Assembly: GCA_003554865.1 (NCBI GenBank)
Contig: PWHJ01000088.1
Coordinates: 26,341 to 90,340 of the forward strand
DNA: 64,000 bases
Direction of reading: 5' to 3'
From: Bacteroidota bacterium
GTDB lineage: Bacteria; Bacteroidota; Bacteroidia; Bacteroidales; PUMT01
Both the position numbers and the translations under genes were made by a program. Below the pieces are notes generated by a model. It had not been told where the DNA came from. It saw only the letters and a list, made by a program, of their open reading frames with translations, and ran no database searches. Of this stretch, positions 42,900-52,431 are shown piece by piece (the first letter of the stretch is position 1; every line of letters begins with the position of its first letter).

Positions 42900-44582
42900 A
42901 TGTTGCGTTCGCTTTTTATACAGAATTATGCCCTTATTGATGAACTGGATATAGATTTTCAAAAGGGCTTTACCATAATCACCGGGGAAACCGGAGCGGG
43001 AAAATCCATTTTGCTGGGAGCTTTGTCCCTGATACTTGGTCAGCGTGCAGATACCTCCGCTTTGCAGGACAAATCCAGGAAATGTGTGGTTGAAGGCTCG
43101 TTTGATATAAGCAATTACAACCTTAAGGAATTCTTCAAAGAGAATGACCTCGATTATGAGGATATTACAATTATAAGAAGGGAGATCAGCGAAAGAGGTA
43201 AATCGCGTGCTTTTATAAACGATACCCCTGTAAACCTGCAGCAGGTAAGACAGCTTGGAAGAAGCCTTGTGGATGTACATTCGCAGCATCAAAGCCTTGT
43301 TGTGGGAGACAATCTTTTTCAGTTGAGCGTACTAGATTCCCTTGCGGACAATGCTTCACTTCTGTCGGAATATTCGGTAGCTTATGAAGATTACAGGAAT
43401 AAGCTGAATAGTTATAATTCAATTATCGAACGGGCAAGGCAAAGCCAGACCGACCTGGATTATTATAAGTTTCAGCTTAAGCAACTAAATGATACCAGGC
43501 TTGTTTCGGGTGAACAAAAAGAGCTTGAGGAGGAGATTAAGGTTCTCAATAACGCCGGCGAGATCAAAAGCGCTTTGAATAAAGCTGTTGAAGTGTTGAC
43601 AGGAGAAGAGCTATCCCTTATAAATAGCTTGCGGGATATAACGTCCGATCTTTCAAAAATTGAAAGCTATTTTCCAAAGATATCGGGTTTGTATCAAAGG
43701 CTGGAAAGCTCAATTATTGAATTGAAAGATATCTCCTCTGAGGTTGCCGGCCTGGAGGAAAAAGTCGAATTTGACCCCTCACGTGCTGATGTGATAACAG
43801 AAAGACTTGATATGATTTATTCCCTCCAGCAAAAACACAATGTTTCCTCTGTTGAGGAACTCATTAAAATACGTGATTCACTGGAGGAAAAGGTTAATGA
43901 GATCGGCTCCTTTGATTTGAGAATAGAGGAGGAGAAAAAGCGATTGGAACAGGCCCGCGAAAAGCTGGAGTTGCTTGCCGGCAAATTGACTTCTTCAAGG
44001 AAACAAGTGATAGCCAAACTTGAAGAGTGGATGGAAAACCAGCTCAAAGAGCTGGGGATCCCCAGTGCCAGATTTGTGGTGGATTATAAGTTGCTTGATG
44101 ATTACACCCCATACGGTAAGGACAGGGTTAATTATCTGTTTTCTGCCAATCGCAGGAGTGAACCGATGGAACTTTCCAAAGTTGCCTCGGGCGGAGAAAT
44201 ATCAAGGGTAATGCTCAGCCTGAAATCACTTGTAGCCAGTTCAAGATCCCTGCCAACTATTATCTTTGATGAGATAGATGCCGGAGTTTCAGGGGAAATT
44301 GCTGACAAGATGGGCAGAATACTAAAGCGTATGTCCTCCAGTATACAGTTGTTCAACATTACCCACCTGCCTCAGGTTGCTGCAAGGGGTGATTATCATT
44401 ACCTTGTATATAAAAAGGAGGAGAAGCACTCTACCCGTACGGAAATTAAGTTGCTAGAACAAAAAGAGAGAGTGAGAGAGATAGCAAAGATGCTGAGCGG
44501 TGAAGGCCTGAGTGATGCAGCAATGGAAAATGCCAGGGAGCTTCTCAACAGTAAGCAATCTTTTGCATCTAAAAATAAATAG
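42900..44582 (+). CDS. recN: DNA repair protein RecN
   Basis: The start at ATG 42900 (MLRSLFIQNYALID) gives 560 residues; 14 extra codons upstream come from the repeat-bearing leader. It is an SMC-like ATPase for double-strand break repair. Walker A is GETGAGKS (K35), the Q-loop region is SQHQSLV and a long coiled coil covers ~150-370. The ABC signature is VASGGEISRVMLSLK and Walker B is TIIFDEIDAGVSGE, followed by the ITHLPQVAA His-switch. It ends the bamD-rpoZ-coaBC-porD-recN run. Confidence 0.96.
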   Translation: MLRSLFIQNYALIDELDIDFQKGFTIITGETGAGKSILLGALSLILGQRADTSALQDKSRKCVVEGSFDISNYNLKEFFKENDLDYEDITIIRREISERGKSRAFINDTPVNLQQVRQLGRSLVDVHSQHQSLVVGDNLFQLSVLDSLADNASLLSEYSVAYEDYRNKLNSYNSIIERARQSQTDLDYYKFQLKQLNDTRLVSGEQKELEEEIKVLNNAGEIKSALNKAVEVLTGEELSLINSLRDITSDLSKIESYFPKISGLYQRLESSIIELKDISSEVAGLEEKVEFDPSRADVITERLDMIYSLQQKHNVSSVEELIKIRDSLEEKVNEIGSFDLRIEEEKKRLEQAREKLELLAGKLTSSRKQVIAKLEEWMENQLKELGIPSARFVVDYKLLDDYTPYGKDRVNYLFSANRRSEPMELSKVASGGEISRVMLSLKSLVASSRSLPTIIFDEIDAGVSGEIADKMGRILKRMSSSIQLFNITHLPQVAARGDYHYLVYKKEEKHSTRTEIKLLEQKERVREIAKMLSGEGLSDAAMENARELLNSKQSFASKNK

Positions 44583-44617
44583 TTATTTTTACCATCACAT
44601 AAGCCGGTTTAAACGTA

Positions 44618-44664
44618 GAACGCCCATCAGCTAAAGCTCACAAAAAACATGTAAAAATGTGGGG
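44618..44664 (+). repeat. Variant dispersed repeat, copy 4
   Basis: GAACGCCCATCAGCTAAAGC followed by TCACAAAAAACATGTAAAAA and TGTGGGG. Left arm, core CACAAAA and right arm ATGTGGGG are present, with the inner element AGCTAAAGCT as at 29230. It lies in the recN to cyanophycinase-like gap. Confidence 0.6.
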
Positions 44665-44748
44665 AATCCATGGGATTGAAAGCTAAAGACCAAAGTCTTA
44701 ATATAGCAACATATAGATAAATAATTTACTAACTATAATTTAATACGA

Positions 44749-45600
44749 ATGAAAAATTTTAAAACCATTGTCAGTTTTGCAATAGCTTCTTTTTTACTTT
44801 TCTCTTGTGAGCCGGCTCCTGAAGAGCCTGCAGGTACACTTTACATAATAGGCGGAGGTTCAAGGCCTGAAAGCATGATGAGGGAGATGATCGAAATGGC
44901 CGGGTTGGAGAGCGAAGACAAATACGGTATAGTTTTGCCTATGTCAAGCGCCGACACCGACAGGGCGTTTGAGGGTATGTATGAGGAGCTGACCGAACTG
45001 GGAGCTGTGAATATTTATAATTTCAATGTCGAGCAGGGAGAGGTACTCCCCGAGTCAAAGCTTGATTCGATAAGGAATACCGATTTTATTTATATGAGCG
45101 GCGGTGTTCAAAGAAGGTTCATGGAGGCGGTCGAGGGCACACAAGTTGCTGAAGCTATGCTGGATGCATATGAAAACGGAGCGGTTATAGCAGGCACAAG
45201 TGCAGGCGCCGCGGTTATGAGCAGTAAAATGATAACAGGAAGACAGTTACAAGAGGATGCTCCCGACGGTTTCCGAACGATCCAGGCCGAAAATATTGAG
45301 CTTATTGACGGTCTCGGTTTGCTTCCCACTGTGATAATAGACCAGCACTTTCTCTGGCGCTCTCGTATGAACCGCCTGGTGAGTGTTTGCATTGAAAATC
45401 CGGAAAAAATAGGTGCGGGCATAGATGAGTCCACAGCCATAGTTGTCAACGGAAATCAGGCAAGGGTTACAGGCGAGTCACAGGTTGTTGTGATCCATAA
45501 CACTCCCGGTGGCTTTAAAGTGGAAGACGGACTTCTCGGCAGCTCCGGTATGAAGCTGAGCGTATATTTGCCTGGTGACACTTTTTCAGTTGTACCCTAA
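44749..45600 (+). CDS. Cyanophycinase-like lipoprotein (peptidase S51)
   Basis: A 283-residue lipoprotein with lipobox LLFSC (C20). The S51 fold is clear: YIIGGGSRPESM, the VLPMSSAD segment, YMSGGVQRRFME and the nucleophile elbow IAGTSAGAAVMS with S151, then IIDQHFLWRSRMNRL. Cyanophycinases cut the storage polymer multi-L-arginyl-poly-Asp; this cell-surface form may instead process external Asp-rich peptides. It stands alone and is followed by a strong terminator. Confidence 0.9.
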   Translation: MKNFKTIVSFAIASFLLFSCEPAPEEPAGTLYIIGGGSRPESMMREMIEMAGLESEDKYGIVLPMSSADTDRAFEGMYEELTELGAVNIYNFNVEQGEVLPESKLDSIRNTDFIYMSGGVQRRFMEAVEGTQVAEAMLDAYENGAVIAGTSAGAAVMSSKMITGRQLQEDAPDGFRTIQAENIELIDGLGLLPTVIIDQHFLWRSRMNRLVSVCIENPEKIGAGIDESTAIVVNGNQARVTGESQVVVIHNTPGGFKVEDGLLGSSGMKLSVYLPGDTFSVVP

Positions 45601-45632
45601 GGTGAACAAATTATTTAAAGGCAAATTGGAGG

Positions 45633-45664
45633 GGCTGTCTCAAAGGGCAGCCTCTTTTGCTTTT
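45633..45664 (+). terminator. Rho-independent terminator
   Basis: Stem GGCTGTCT (45633-45640) and GGGCAGCC (45645-45652) with loop CAAA, then TCTTTTGCTTTT. This form of hairpin is common in Bacteroidota. It lies between convergent genes. Confidence 0.88.
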
Positions 45665-45678
45665 GGTCGGTGAATAAT

Positions 45679-48063
45679 TTAATTTTCAGCCGGTGTCAGC
45701 TTCATTTTATATCTGGCCTTTTCCTCTACCGGCTTGCGGTTAAAATATTTTCTGTGAAAACGGTTGTTGACATAATCCTCACTTTGGCTGCAGTAATACC
45801 TGCTGGCGGGGATGCCTGAGGTGCCTGTGGGTATTATCACAAGTGAGCTGTCCCAATTGCCGGCCGGATAGATATGCCTCTGGGAAGCTCCGTGGTTTAT
45901 TTCAAAGGGATTGGTGTAGTCGTAGGAATAAGGACATACAGTGTGAAAGCTTCCCCCGGGGAAAAAAGGTCCGCGGCTTAAGCTGAAAACCCTGTCGATG
46001 AGTGCCGACTCAGACATGGGATGATTTATGGTGAGTTTATGAACATCTCCCCATGCCCATAATTCGGGATCATTTCCAAAGTTAGCCTTCAAAGCCTCAA
46101 CTGTTTCCGAAAAGGTATTTGTTACGGTTTCGCTGAATGTATTATTCTCTCCTTTAAGCCAGGCGGATTCTTTATTTGTCCAGACAAGGTTTACAATATT
46201 CCGAACCAGAACGCGGTCTGATATAAACTCATTATAGAGGGGCTTCCCCATTCCTTCAAGCAGCAGGTTTTCAACAAAGCGGTTGTAGAATTTTTCAAAT
46301 ATAAGAGCTTCTGGACTCTCCGGAGAATAAACCATATCCCATCGGGCAAGCATTTGAGCTGCAGATTCTTCAGCCGCAGAAAGCCGGTCAGTATCTTCGA
46401 GCTCATTAAGCAATCCGGGCACCATTTTTTCAGCAAGCTTTGATTTTTTATCCGATAGCATATTTTTAAAATCCTCCACAGATAACTTCTCTTTCCCTGT
46501 AAGCATTTCCTTTATCCTATCGTAGCGAAAAGGGAGATCGTACCAGCTGCTTATATAATAAGGGTAATCGTCAGGAACCATCCTGTTGTTTGCAGATGCC
46601 ACAAAACCTTCAGGGGGATTGTAGCTGTAGGGCAGCTCTTCAAAGGGGACGGCCCCCTGCCAGTCGTATGTGTCGTCTTCTCCCGGAGCTATAAATGGCC
46701 TGTTTTGTTTTCTGACAGGTACACCGGCCGCGGTCTGAAGTCCAATATTGCCCTCTGTGTCAGCATAAATGATGTTCTGGCTTACAGAGAGGAAGGTTTT
46801 GACAGCCTTGCGAAACTCTTCCCAGTTAGATGCACGGTTCAGAAGGTATACACTTCGCACTTCATTACTGTACCAGTTTCCGGTCCACTTCATCGAGACA
46901 ACCTTATCATCTAGATTTTTTAAATCAGAGATAACCGGTCCGCGGTGCGTAAACTTAAGCTTTTTTACAACCGAATCGCCTTCCCCTGTTTTTATTACCT
47001 CATCTCTTACCTCCATATCCTTCCATTGTTCCATATATTTATATTGTTGGGGGTCGGAGGGGTGAACGGTTTCCTTATAAAAGTCCATGTCATCGAGCAT
47101 TACATTAGTCATTCCCCACGCAATTTCCTTATTGTGGCCTGCTATGACAAAAGGCTGCCCCGGAAGTACTACTCCCGATACATTAAGCTCACCGTCAATG
47201 ACATGATGCATCTGGTACCATATTCCCGGTGCAAAAAGCCCCAGGTGCATATCATTTGCAAGCAGAGACTTGCCGGTAGTGCTTTTTTCACCTGAAACAG
47301 CCCAGTTGTTGCTTCCCGTGAAAATTTCTGCTCCAATATCCCTGAGCTTAGAGGAATGTTCAAGCAGTGTTGATTCCATGACTTCCCCCTCAGAAGAGAA
47401 TTCCGGGTAAACGTAGCTGGTTTGGAGGTCCATGTCGGGTACCAGCTCTTTAAATTTCTCCTCCTCCAGTTCCGTGCCGAGCTTGTGGAGTATTGTTTTT
47501 GTTGACCAGCCCGTGTTAAGTTCCCATGCCATATAACCTGTCAGGTTTACAGAGTGTTCCGGCTTCCATTTTTCAGGAGAGTATCCCAGTATTGAAAATT
47601 CCGGAGGCAGTTTACCCCGGTTTTGTTCTATATAATAGTTAACCCCCCTGGCAAAGGCTTCCAGTGCATCAACAACTTCCGGGCCGGTCTTTTCAAGAAC
47701 CATGGCCGATTTTTCAGGTATACGCAAAGAGCGCATAAGAAGGTCGGTTTGCACAAAATCTTCACCGAATATCTCCGAGAGCCGCCCTGTGGTTACCCTT
47801 CTTAAAAGATCCATCTGCCAGAGCCTGTCCTGTGCCGTTACATAGCCTACGGCCGTGTAAAGGTCTTTTTCACAGGAGGCATAGATTGTAGGTATAGCAT
47901 GTGAGTCGCGAAAAACTTCCACTTCACCTTTTAGTCCTTTCAGTTCAACTGTGGCATTATAATCGGGCAGTGCTTTCCTTGCAGTATGCCTGATATAGAA
48001 AAAACCCCCGACAATGATTATCAGCAAAATAACTGCCGTCGCCTTCAATATTTTTTTCAACAT
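45679..48063 (-). CDS. Penicillin acylase family protein (Ntn hydrolase S45)
   Basis: A 794-residue protein with an N-terminal membrane anchor or signal (AVILLIIIVGGFFYI). The A-chain part has the family opening VEVFRDSHAIPTIYA and QDRLWQMDLLRR. Processing would expose the nucleophile S251 (TGSNNWAVSG), followed by LANDMHLGLFAPGIWYQMH and GMTNVMLDDMDFY. S45 enzymes hydrolyse amides such as beta-lactam side chains, acyl-homoserine lactones or N-acyl amino acids in the periplasm. The PepSY-type membrane gene lies 15 bp upstream. The substrate is unknown. Confidence 0.93.
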   Translation of the reverse strand: MLKKILKATAVILLIIIVGGFFYIRHTARKALPDYNATVELKGLKGEVEVFRDSHAIPTIYASCEKDLYTAVGYVTAQDRLWQMDLLRRVTTGRLSEIFGEDFVQTDLLMRSLRIPEKSAMVLEKTGPEVVDALEAFARGVNYYIEQNRGKLPPEFSILGYSPEKWKPEHSVNLTGYMAWELNTGWSTKTILHKLGTELEEEKFKELVPDMDLQTSYVYPEFSSEGEVMESTLLEHSSKLRDIGAEIFTGSNNWAVSGEKSTTGKSLLANDMHLGLFAPGIWYQMHHVIDGELNVSGVVLPGQPFVIAGHNKEIAWGMTNVMLDDMDFYKETVHPSDPQQYKYMEQWKDMEVRDEVIKTGEGDSVVKKLKFTHRGPVISDLKNLDDKVVSMKWTGNWYSNEVRSVYLLNRASNWEEFRKAVKTFLSVSQNIIYADTEGNIGLQTAAGVPVRKQNRPFIAPGEDDTYDWQGAVPFEELPYSYNPPEGFVASANNRMVPDDYPYYISSWYDLPFRYDRIKEMLTGKEKLSVEDFKNMLSDKKSKLAEKMVPGLLNELEDTDRLSAAEESAAQMLARWDMVYSPESPEALIFEKFYNRFVENLLLEGMGKPLYNEFISDRVLVRNIVNLVWTNKESAWLKGENNTFSETVTNTFSETVEALKANFGNDPELWAWGDVHKLTINHPMSESALIDRVFSLSRGPFFPGGSFHTVCPYSYDYTNPFEINHGASQRHIYPAGNWDSSLVIIPTGTSGIPASRYYCSQSEDYVNNRFHRKYFNRKPVEEKARYKMKLTPAEN

Positions 48064-48078
48064 TTGAATATGATTTTA

Positions 48079-48630
48079 TCAATAGTATAAAAAAAGGAAA
48101 AAAAGAGGTATTGCTATACCAAGCCCGGTCAGCCAGGCCCCTCTCCCGGTTATCCCGTTTTTTCCCCTTATTATGAACAAACCAGTGAAAGCAAGGATGA
48201 TAAGGCCTCCGGCATAGAGGTCGGAGAACCACGTCCATAACTTTCTCGGCGTGTTGTAATGCAAAAAATTGAGCTGATTGAACAAGGGCCTTTTTCTTAC
48301 GGTCTCCATCTCGGCATTGCCCGATTCGAGGTTAATTTCAACTGAACCGCCTTCAATAAATATCCTGAGCCTCCCGCCCGATACAACATGGGTTTTGTAG
48401 TTTTTTTCTTCTTCAACGACTTCAAGGAGAGCCATCACAAAATTTTCGGTTACCTCTTCAGTCTTCTCCGGCATTTTTACATTAAATTCCTGTTGTTGTA
48501 TTATATAATTGGGGTCCCAGTCATGGCGATGATTGAGGGCAATGCCGGAGAGGGCATAAATTATGGTCATCCCGAAGAAAAAATAGCCCAGATCCCTGTG
48601 AACAGACCGGTTTAGCTTTCGAAGCTTCAT
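48079..48630 (-). CDS. PepSY-associated transmembrane protein
   Basis: The start at ATG 48630 (MKLRKLNRSVHRDLG) gives 183 residues; two codons upstream a GTG is possible. It has an N-terminal transmembrane helix (YFFFGMTIIYALSGIALNH), a ~90-residue extracytoplasmic PepSY-like part, and two helices at the C-terminus (LYAGGLIILAFTGLFII and IAIPLFFLFLYY). The R-x-x-H-R-D and NHR His residues suggest heme or metal handling as in PepSY reductase-like proteins. It shares a transcript with the downstream penicillin acylase-like gene. Confidence 0.85.
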   Translation of the reverse strand: MKLRKLNRSVHRDLGYFFFGMTIIYALSGIALNHRHDWDPNYIIQQQEFNVKMPEKTEEVTENFVMALLEVVEEEKNYKTHVVSGGRLRIFIEGGSVEINLESGNAEMETVRKRPLFNQLNFLHYNTPRKLWTWFSDLYAGGLIILAFTGLFIIRGKNGITGRGAWLTGLGIAIPLFFLFLYY

Positions 48631-48710
48631 CCGCACAAATGTGTTTTATTAAATTAATAATCAGCTAGTTATTTCAGCTTAAAAATTAAGTATATATGTT
48701 TTTGTTGGAT

Positions 48711-48766
48711 GGACCCCCATGTTTGTTCATCATATTTTGTCTGCCAAAATCTGATGGGGGTTCATA
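48711..48766 (-). repeat. Dispersed palindromic repeat, copy 5 (inverse orientation)
   Basis: GGACCCCCATGTTTGTTCAT, CATATTTTGTCTGCCAAAAT and CTGATGGGGGTTCATAGG form a complete copy. It differs from copy 3 mainly in the inner hairpin (CCAAAATC for CCAAAGGC). It lies upstream of the PepSY gene. Confidence 0.85.
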
Positions 48767-48794
48767 GGATATTTTATTTACAAGCTTAAATTGG

Positions 48795-49262
48795 TTATAA
48801 AAATTCCCAGTTCTTCAGCTCCACTATGATATTTTTTTCCGTTTGCATCCCTTTTGCATTCATTGTTTCAAAGACCTCAAACTCGGTGCAACCCTCATGA
48901 ATATCTTCCATGCCTGTTTCTGTTACCGCAACCTTCCCTTCAATTTCAATTTGTTTTCCCTCGGAGCTAATATCAAACCGGTCAGCGAAATCTTCCAGCA
49001 TAACATGTACCATTAGTCCCGTTGCAGGTTCAATTATCCACATTTTATCTCCGCCAGCTCTGCAGTAATGATCTACAATTCCTGTGAAGTGCACATCTTT
49101 GTTCTCGAATTCAGCGGGATCATCCAGAATTTCCTCCAGAGAGGCTTCAATAATATCCTCTTTTGATTTTTCATCAGCACTCCTCTCTGCAGGTTCGCAG
49201 CCATACCAAATTCCAAAGCCAATTAAAAACAGGGTTAATATTGATAATGTCTTGTGTAGCAT
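48795..49262 (-). CDS. OB-fold-like lipoprotein
   Basis: The start at ATG 49262 (MLHKTLSILTLFLIGFG) gives 155 residues; the frame extends upstream to 49421 but that part overlaps the next gene's end. A signal peptide leads to the lipid Cys in WYGC. The mature part begins with a charged helix, then ILDDPAEFENKDVHFTGIVD and GKQIEIEGKVAVTE, the strand pattern of small OB-fold proteins that carry cytochrome- or nucleic-acid-like binding faces. No close functional match is recognised. A -7 box lies 37 bp upstream. Confidence 0.75.
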   Translation of the reverse strand: MLHKTLSILTLFLIGFGIWYGCEPAERSADEKSKEDIIEASLEEILDDPAEFENKDVHFTGIVDHYCRAGGDKMWIIEPATGLMVHVMLEDFADRFDISSEGKQIEIEGKVAVTETGMEDIHEGCTEFEVFETMNAKGMQTEKNIIVELKNWEFL

Positions 49263-49298
49263 ACTATTGTTTTTTACAATTAACGAAGTGTTAAACTG

Positions 49299-49306
49299 CA
49301 AAGATA
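49299..49306 (-). promoter_or_regulatory. Candidate -7 box for the OB-fold lipoprotein
   Basis: On the minus strand this reads TATCTTTG, matching TAnnTTTG, 36 bp before the ATG at 49262. This supports the shorter start chosen for that gene. Confidence 0.45.
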
Positions 49307-49333
49307 ACAAAATACACAAATAAGTTAAATATC

Positions 49334-50947
49334 TCAGAAACCGCTCAGTTCCATGGTAACGGTTGGAATCAGCATAAGGAATCCAAGAATTATAAGAATC
49401 AGTATTAGGGGAGCTATCCATTTAAGCCATTTGTGATAGGGGATCCTTGCAATTCCCAGAACGCCTATCAGAACACCGGAAGTGGGGGTTATCATATTTG
49501 TAAAACCATCTCCGAACTGGAAAGCCATTACGGTTGCCTGCCTGGATATTCCTATCAGGTCGGAAAAAGGTGCCATGATAGGCATAGTGATGGCTGCTTT
49601 TGCCGAGCCCGATGGAATAATTACGTTAATAATGGTTTGGATAATGTACATCACCCCTACCGAGGCAACATTCCCGAAGGCTCCCATTGCCCTTGAAAAG
49701 GTGTAGAGGATGGTATCAATTATGCCCCCGTCTTCGAGTATCACAATAATACCGCCTGCAAGGCCCACTATAACAGCTGCGGGCATGATATCCCTTACTC
49801 CTTCTATGAAAAGGTCTGCTATATCGTTGGCTCCTTTGCCGATGGCTATTCCGGCAGCTATGCCCATGGCCATGAATATCGTTGCAAGCTCCATTATATA
49901 CCACTGGTAGCCCATAACCCCCACAATAAGATAGATTATGGTATAGCCAAGCAGCAGAAGCACAAAAAAATGTACCGATTTGCGCAGGGTCAGGTAGCCT
50001 GCCAGCGCAAAAACTGCAGCCGAAAAGGGTATTATGCTGAAATTAACCGAGGAGACTCCAAAGGAAAGCTCCGTTACGGGATAAATAAAGGAGAAAACTA
50101 CCAGTCCGGCCAGCACTGCAAAATATACATACCAGGCCTGGGAAGGGGTGTAATATTCTGTCTTTTCGGTTTTTTCCTCCTTTTTGGACCGCCAGTATTC
50201 ATCCTCTTTATAAACCGGTGATGCTGACGGGTTTTTTCTTATTTTGTTTACATAATGGAGCACAAACCATATACCCACTATGTTGATAAGTATCCAGCAT
50301 AAAAAACGGTATTCCAGTCCGGAAAAAAGAGGCAACCCGGCAATTCCCTGTGCAATTCCTATTGTGAAGGGATTTAGCAATGCTCCGGCAAAACCCAGCT
50401 GTGACCCCACGAATACCATGCAAACACCTGTAATTGAATCATATCCCATTGAAATGGCAAGGGGAACCAGTATTATTATAAATGCTATAGTCTCCTCGGC
50501 CATGCCGAATACGGCACCGAATATGCTGAAGAGTATCATTATAAGGGTTATTATAATATTGTCAACTCCAAGTTTTTTGAAAAAATTTATTTTTCCCAGC
50601 TTGTTTGTGAATTTTAAAAAGGAAAAGATCCCCACACTTATCGCCTGACTTTTGTTCATTATCCAGAAAGCTCCCCCTATCATTAATATAAACACAATTA
50701 TTCCCGCCTGTTTTTCAAAACCTTTAAAAAGAGCCGAAAAAACCTGCCAAGTCTGTACCCGGCTTTCCTGTTCATATTCATCAGGCAACTCTTCTTCGAA
50801 ATAGAAAACCATTTCCGATTTTTCTTCTCCCTGGACCACGACAGTTTCTTCTACATATTTGCCGGGTGGAACGAACCATGTAAGGACTGCGGCAACTATG
50901 ATTATAAAAAAGACAATAACGTAAGTGTGGGGTACCTTTTTTAACAT
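49334..50947 (-). CDS. YfcC/DcuC-type C4-dicarboxylate or amino-acid carrier
   Basis: A 537-residue integral membrane protein with about 12-13 hydrophobic helices, opening with the family pattern KVPHTYVIVFFIIIVAAVLTW followed by FVPPGKY (first stretch split by the membrane entry). Conserved parts include FGMAEETIAFIIILVPLA, FVGSQLGFAGALLNPFTIGI and NVIIPSGSAKAAITMPIMAP. YfcC-family members are in the DcuC/arginine-ornithine-related group of ion-coupled carriers. The gene is divergent from hutI (179 bp apart), so import of histidine or export of a degradation product is plausible but unproven. Confidence 0.88.
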   Translation of the reverse strand: MLKKVPHTYVIVFFIIIVAAVLTWFVPPGKYVEETVVVQGEEKSEMVFYFEEELPDEYEQESRVQTWQVFSALFKGFEKQAGIIVFILMIGGAFWIMNKSQAISVGIFSFLKFTNKLGKINFFKKLGVDNIIITLIMILFSIFGAVFGMAEETIAFIIILVPLAISMGYDSITGVCMVFVGSQLGFAGALLNPFTIGIAQGIAGLPLFSGLEYRFLCWILINIVGIWFVLHYVNKIRKNPSASPVYKEDEYWRSKKEEKTEKTEYYTPSQAWYVYFAVLAGLVVFSFIYPVTELSFGVSSVNFSIIPFSAAVFALAGYLTLRKSVHFFVLLLLGYTIIYLIVGVMGYQWYIMELATIFMAMGIAAGIAIGKGANDIADLFIEGVRDIMPAAVIVGLAGGIIVILEDGGIIDTILYTFSRAMGAFGNVASVGVMYIIQTIINVIIPSGSAKAAITMPIMAPFSDLIGISRQATVMAFQFGDGFTNMITPTSGVLIGVLGIARIPYHKWLKWIAPLILILIILGFLMLIPTVTMELSGF

Positions 50948-51125
50948 GATTTTGTAATTTTGTTTTGTTTGTTTTTACCCGGGTATGAATGAAATATGAC
51001 TTTCCTCTTTTTTTGCAATGGTTTTATTTTTTTATTTTCGCATTGCCTGAATTTATAAGGAGCTTTAATTGAAATCCCACCAGCAGGCTTTGACACATTA
51101 AAATATTGATAAAAATAAACATTTT

Positions 51126-52388
51126 ATGATATTAATTAAAAACATAAAACTTCTTGTTCAGGTTGAGCAGGAGTCTCGTGACAGGGTGGCCGGAAGGGAT
51201 ATGGCAGAGCTGCCTGTAATAAGTGATGCATTTTTGTATTTAAAGGAAGGGGTAATAAAGGATTTTGGACCGATGGACAATATTGAGAACTCTGATTTTT
51301 TCGGCGAATTTTCAGCCGAAGAGACTCAGGTGATTGATGCGGCAGAAAGATTGGTTTTACCTTCCTTTTGCGACTCTCATACTCATGTTGTTGTTGCAGG
51401 CAGCAGGGAGATTGAATATATTGACAAAATAAAAGGCCTCTCTTATGAGGAGATAGCAAAGAGGGGGGGAGGGATATTGAATTCTGCCCGACTGCTTCAG
51501 CAAACACCCGAGGATTCTCTTTATGAGCAAGCTATGGGCCGCATAGAGGAAATTATGATGCTAGGTACCGGCGCCGTTGAGATCAAAAGCGGATACGGAC
51601 TTACCGTTGAAGATGAGCTGAAAATGCTAAGGGTTATAAGGCGACTGAAAGAGAATACACCCCTGATAATTAAATCTACTTTTCTTGGAGCTCATGCAGT
51701 TCCTGCAGAGTATAAGGACCGCCAGAACCAGTATGTTGACATTGTTGTAAATGAAATGATACCCCGGGTGGCGCAGGAGGGGCTGGCTGATTATATTGAT
51801 GTTTTTTGCGACCGGGGGTTTTTCTCTGTAGAAGAAACCGAACGCATTTTGGAAGCCGGATATAAATACGGTTTGCAAGGCAAGCTGCATGCAAATGAAC
51901 TTGACTATTCAGGTGGTATACAGACCGGTGTAAAGTACGGTGCTCTCTCGGTTGATCACCTTGAGTTTACCGGCGATGAAGAGATAAATGCCCTTTTGAA
52001 CAGCAGTACCATGCCGACACTTTTGCCCGGTGCTGCATTTTTTCTGGGTATGGTATACCCGCCTGCAAGAAAGATGATTGATGCCGGATTGCCTGTAGCG
52101 CTGGCATCAGATTATAACCCCGGATCCTCACCCTCAGGTAATATGCAATTTGTTATGTCCCTTGGTTGTATAAAGATGCGTATGATACCCCAGGAAGTCA
52201 TAAATGCTGCCACAATAAACGGGGCTTGTGCCATGGGTGTTGAAAATCTTGCCGGGTCTGTGGCACGGGAAAAAGTGGCCAATCTTATTATAACAAAAAA
52301 GATCCCCGGGTATGAGTTTATTCCTTATTCCTATGGAAGTGACAATGTTGATAAGGTCATAATAAAAGGGGAAGTATATGATAAATGA
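51126..52388 (+). CDS. hutI: Imidazolonepropionase HutI
   Basis: A 420-residue metal-dependent amidohydrolase that opens the imidazolone ring to N-formimidoyl-glutamate in histidine degradation. The metal ligands H85 and H87 lie in FCDSHTHVVVAG. Also seen are EIEYIDKIKGLSYEEIA, GTGAVEIKSGYGLTVEDELK, KLHANELDYSGG, SVDHLEFTGDE and ALASDYNPGSSPSGNM. A weak relative of the dispersed repeat (GAAATCCCACCAGCAGG) lies at 51072. The next gene, ftcD, follows after 43 bp. No hutH or hutU is present in the window. Confidence 0.96.
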   Translation: MILIKNIKLLVQVEQESRDRVAGRDMAELPVISDAFLYLKEGVIKDFGPMDNIENSDFFGEFSAEETQVIDAAERLVLPSFCDSHTHVVVAGSREIEYIDKIKGLSYEEIAKRGGGILNSARLLQQTPEDSLYEQAMGRIEEIMMLGTGAVEIKSGYGLTVEDELKMLRVIRRLKENTPLIIKSTFLGAHAVPAEYKDRQNQYVDIVVNEMIPRVAQEGLADYIDVFCDRGFFSVEETERILEAGYKYGLQGKLHANELDYSGGIQTGVKYGALSVDHLEFTGDEEINALLNSSTMPTLLPGAAFFLGMVYPPARKMIDAGLPVALASDYNPGSSPSGNMQFVMSLGCIKMRMIPQEVINAATINGACAMGVENLAGSVAREKVANLIITKKIPGYEFIPYSYGSDNVDKVIIKGEVYDK

Positions 52389-52431
52389 ATTGAAATATAT
52401 AAACAAGAGATTAATTAAAAAAGGATAAATT

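Noticed and set aside
49263..49421. N-terminal extension of the OB-fold lipoprotein up to 49421
   Set aside because: It overlaps the carrier gene and hides a proper lipoprotein signal that begins at ATG 49262, which also has a -7 box upstream.
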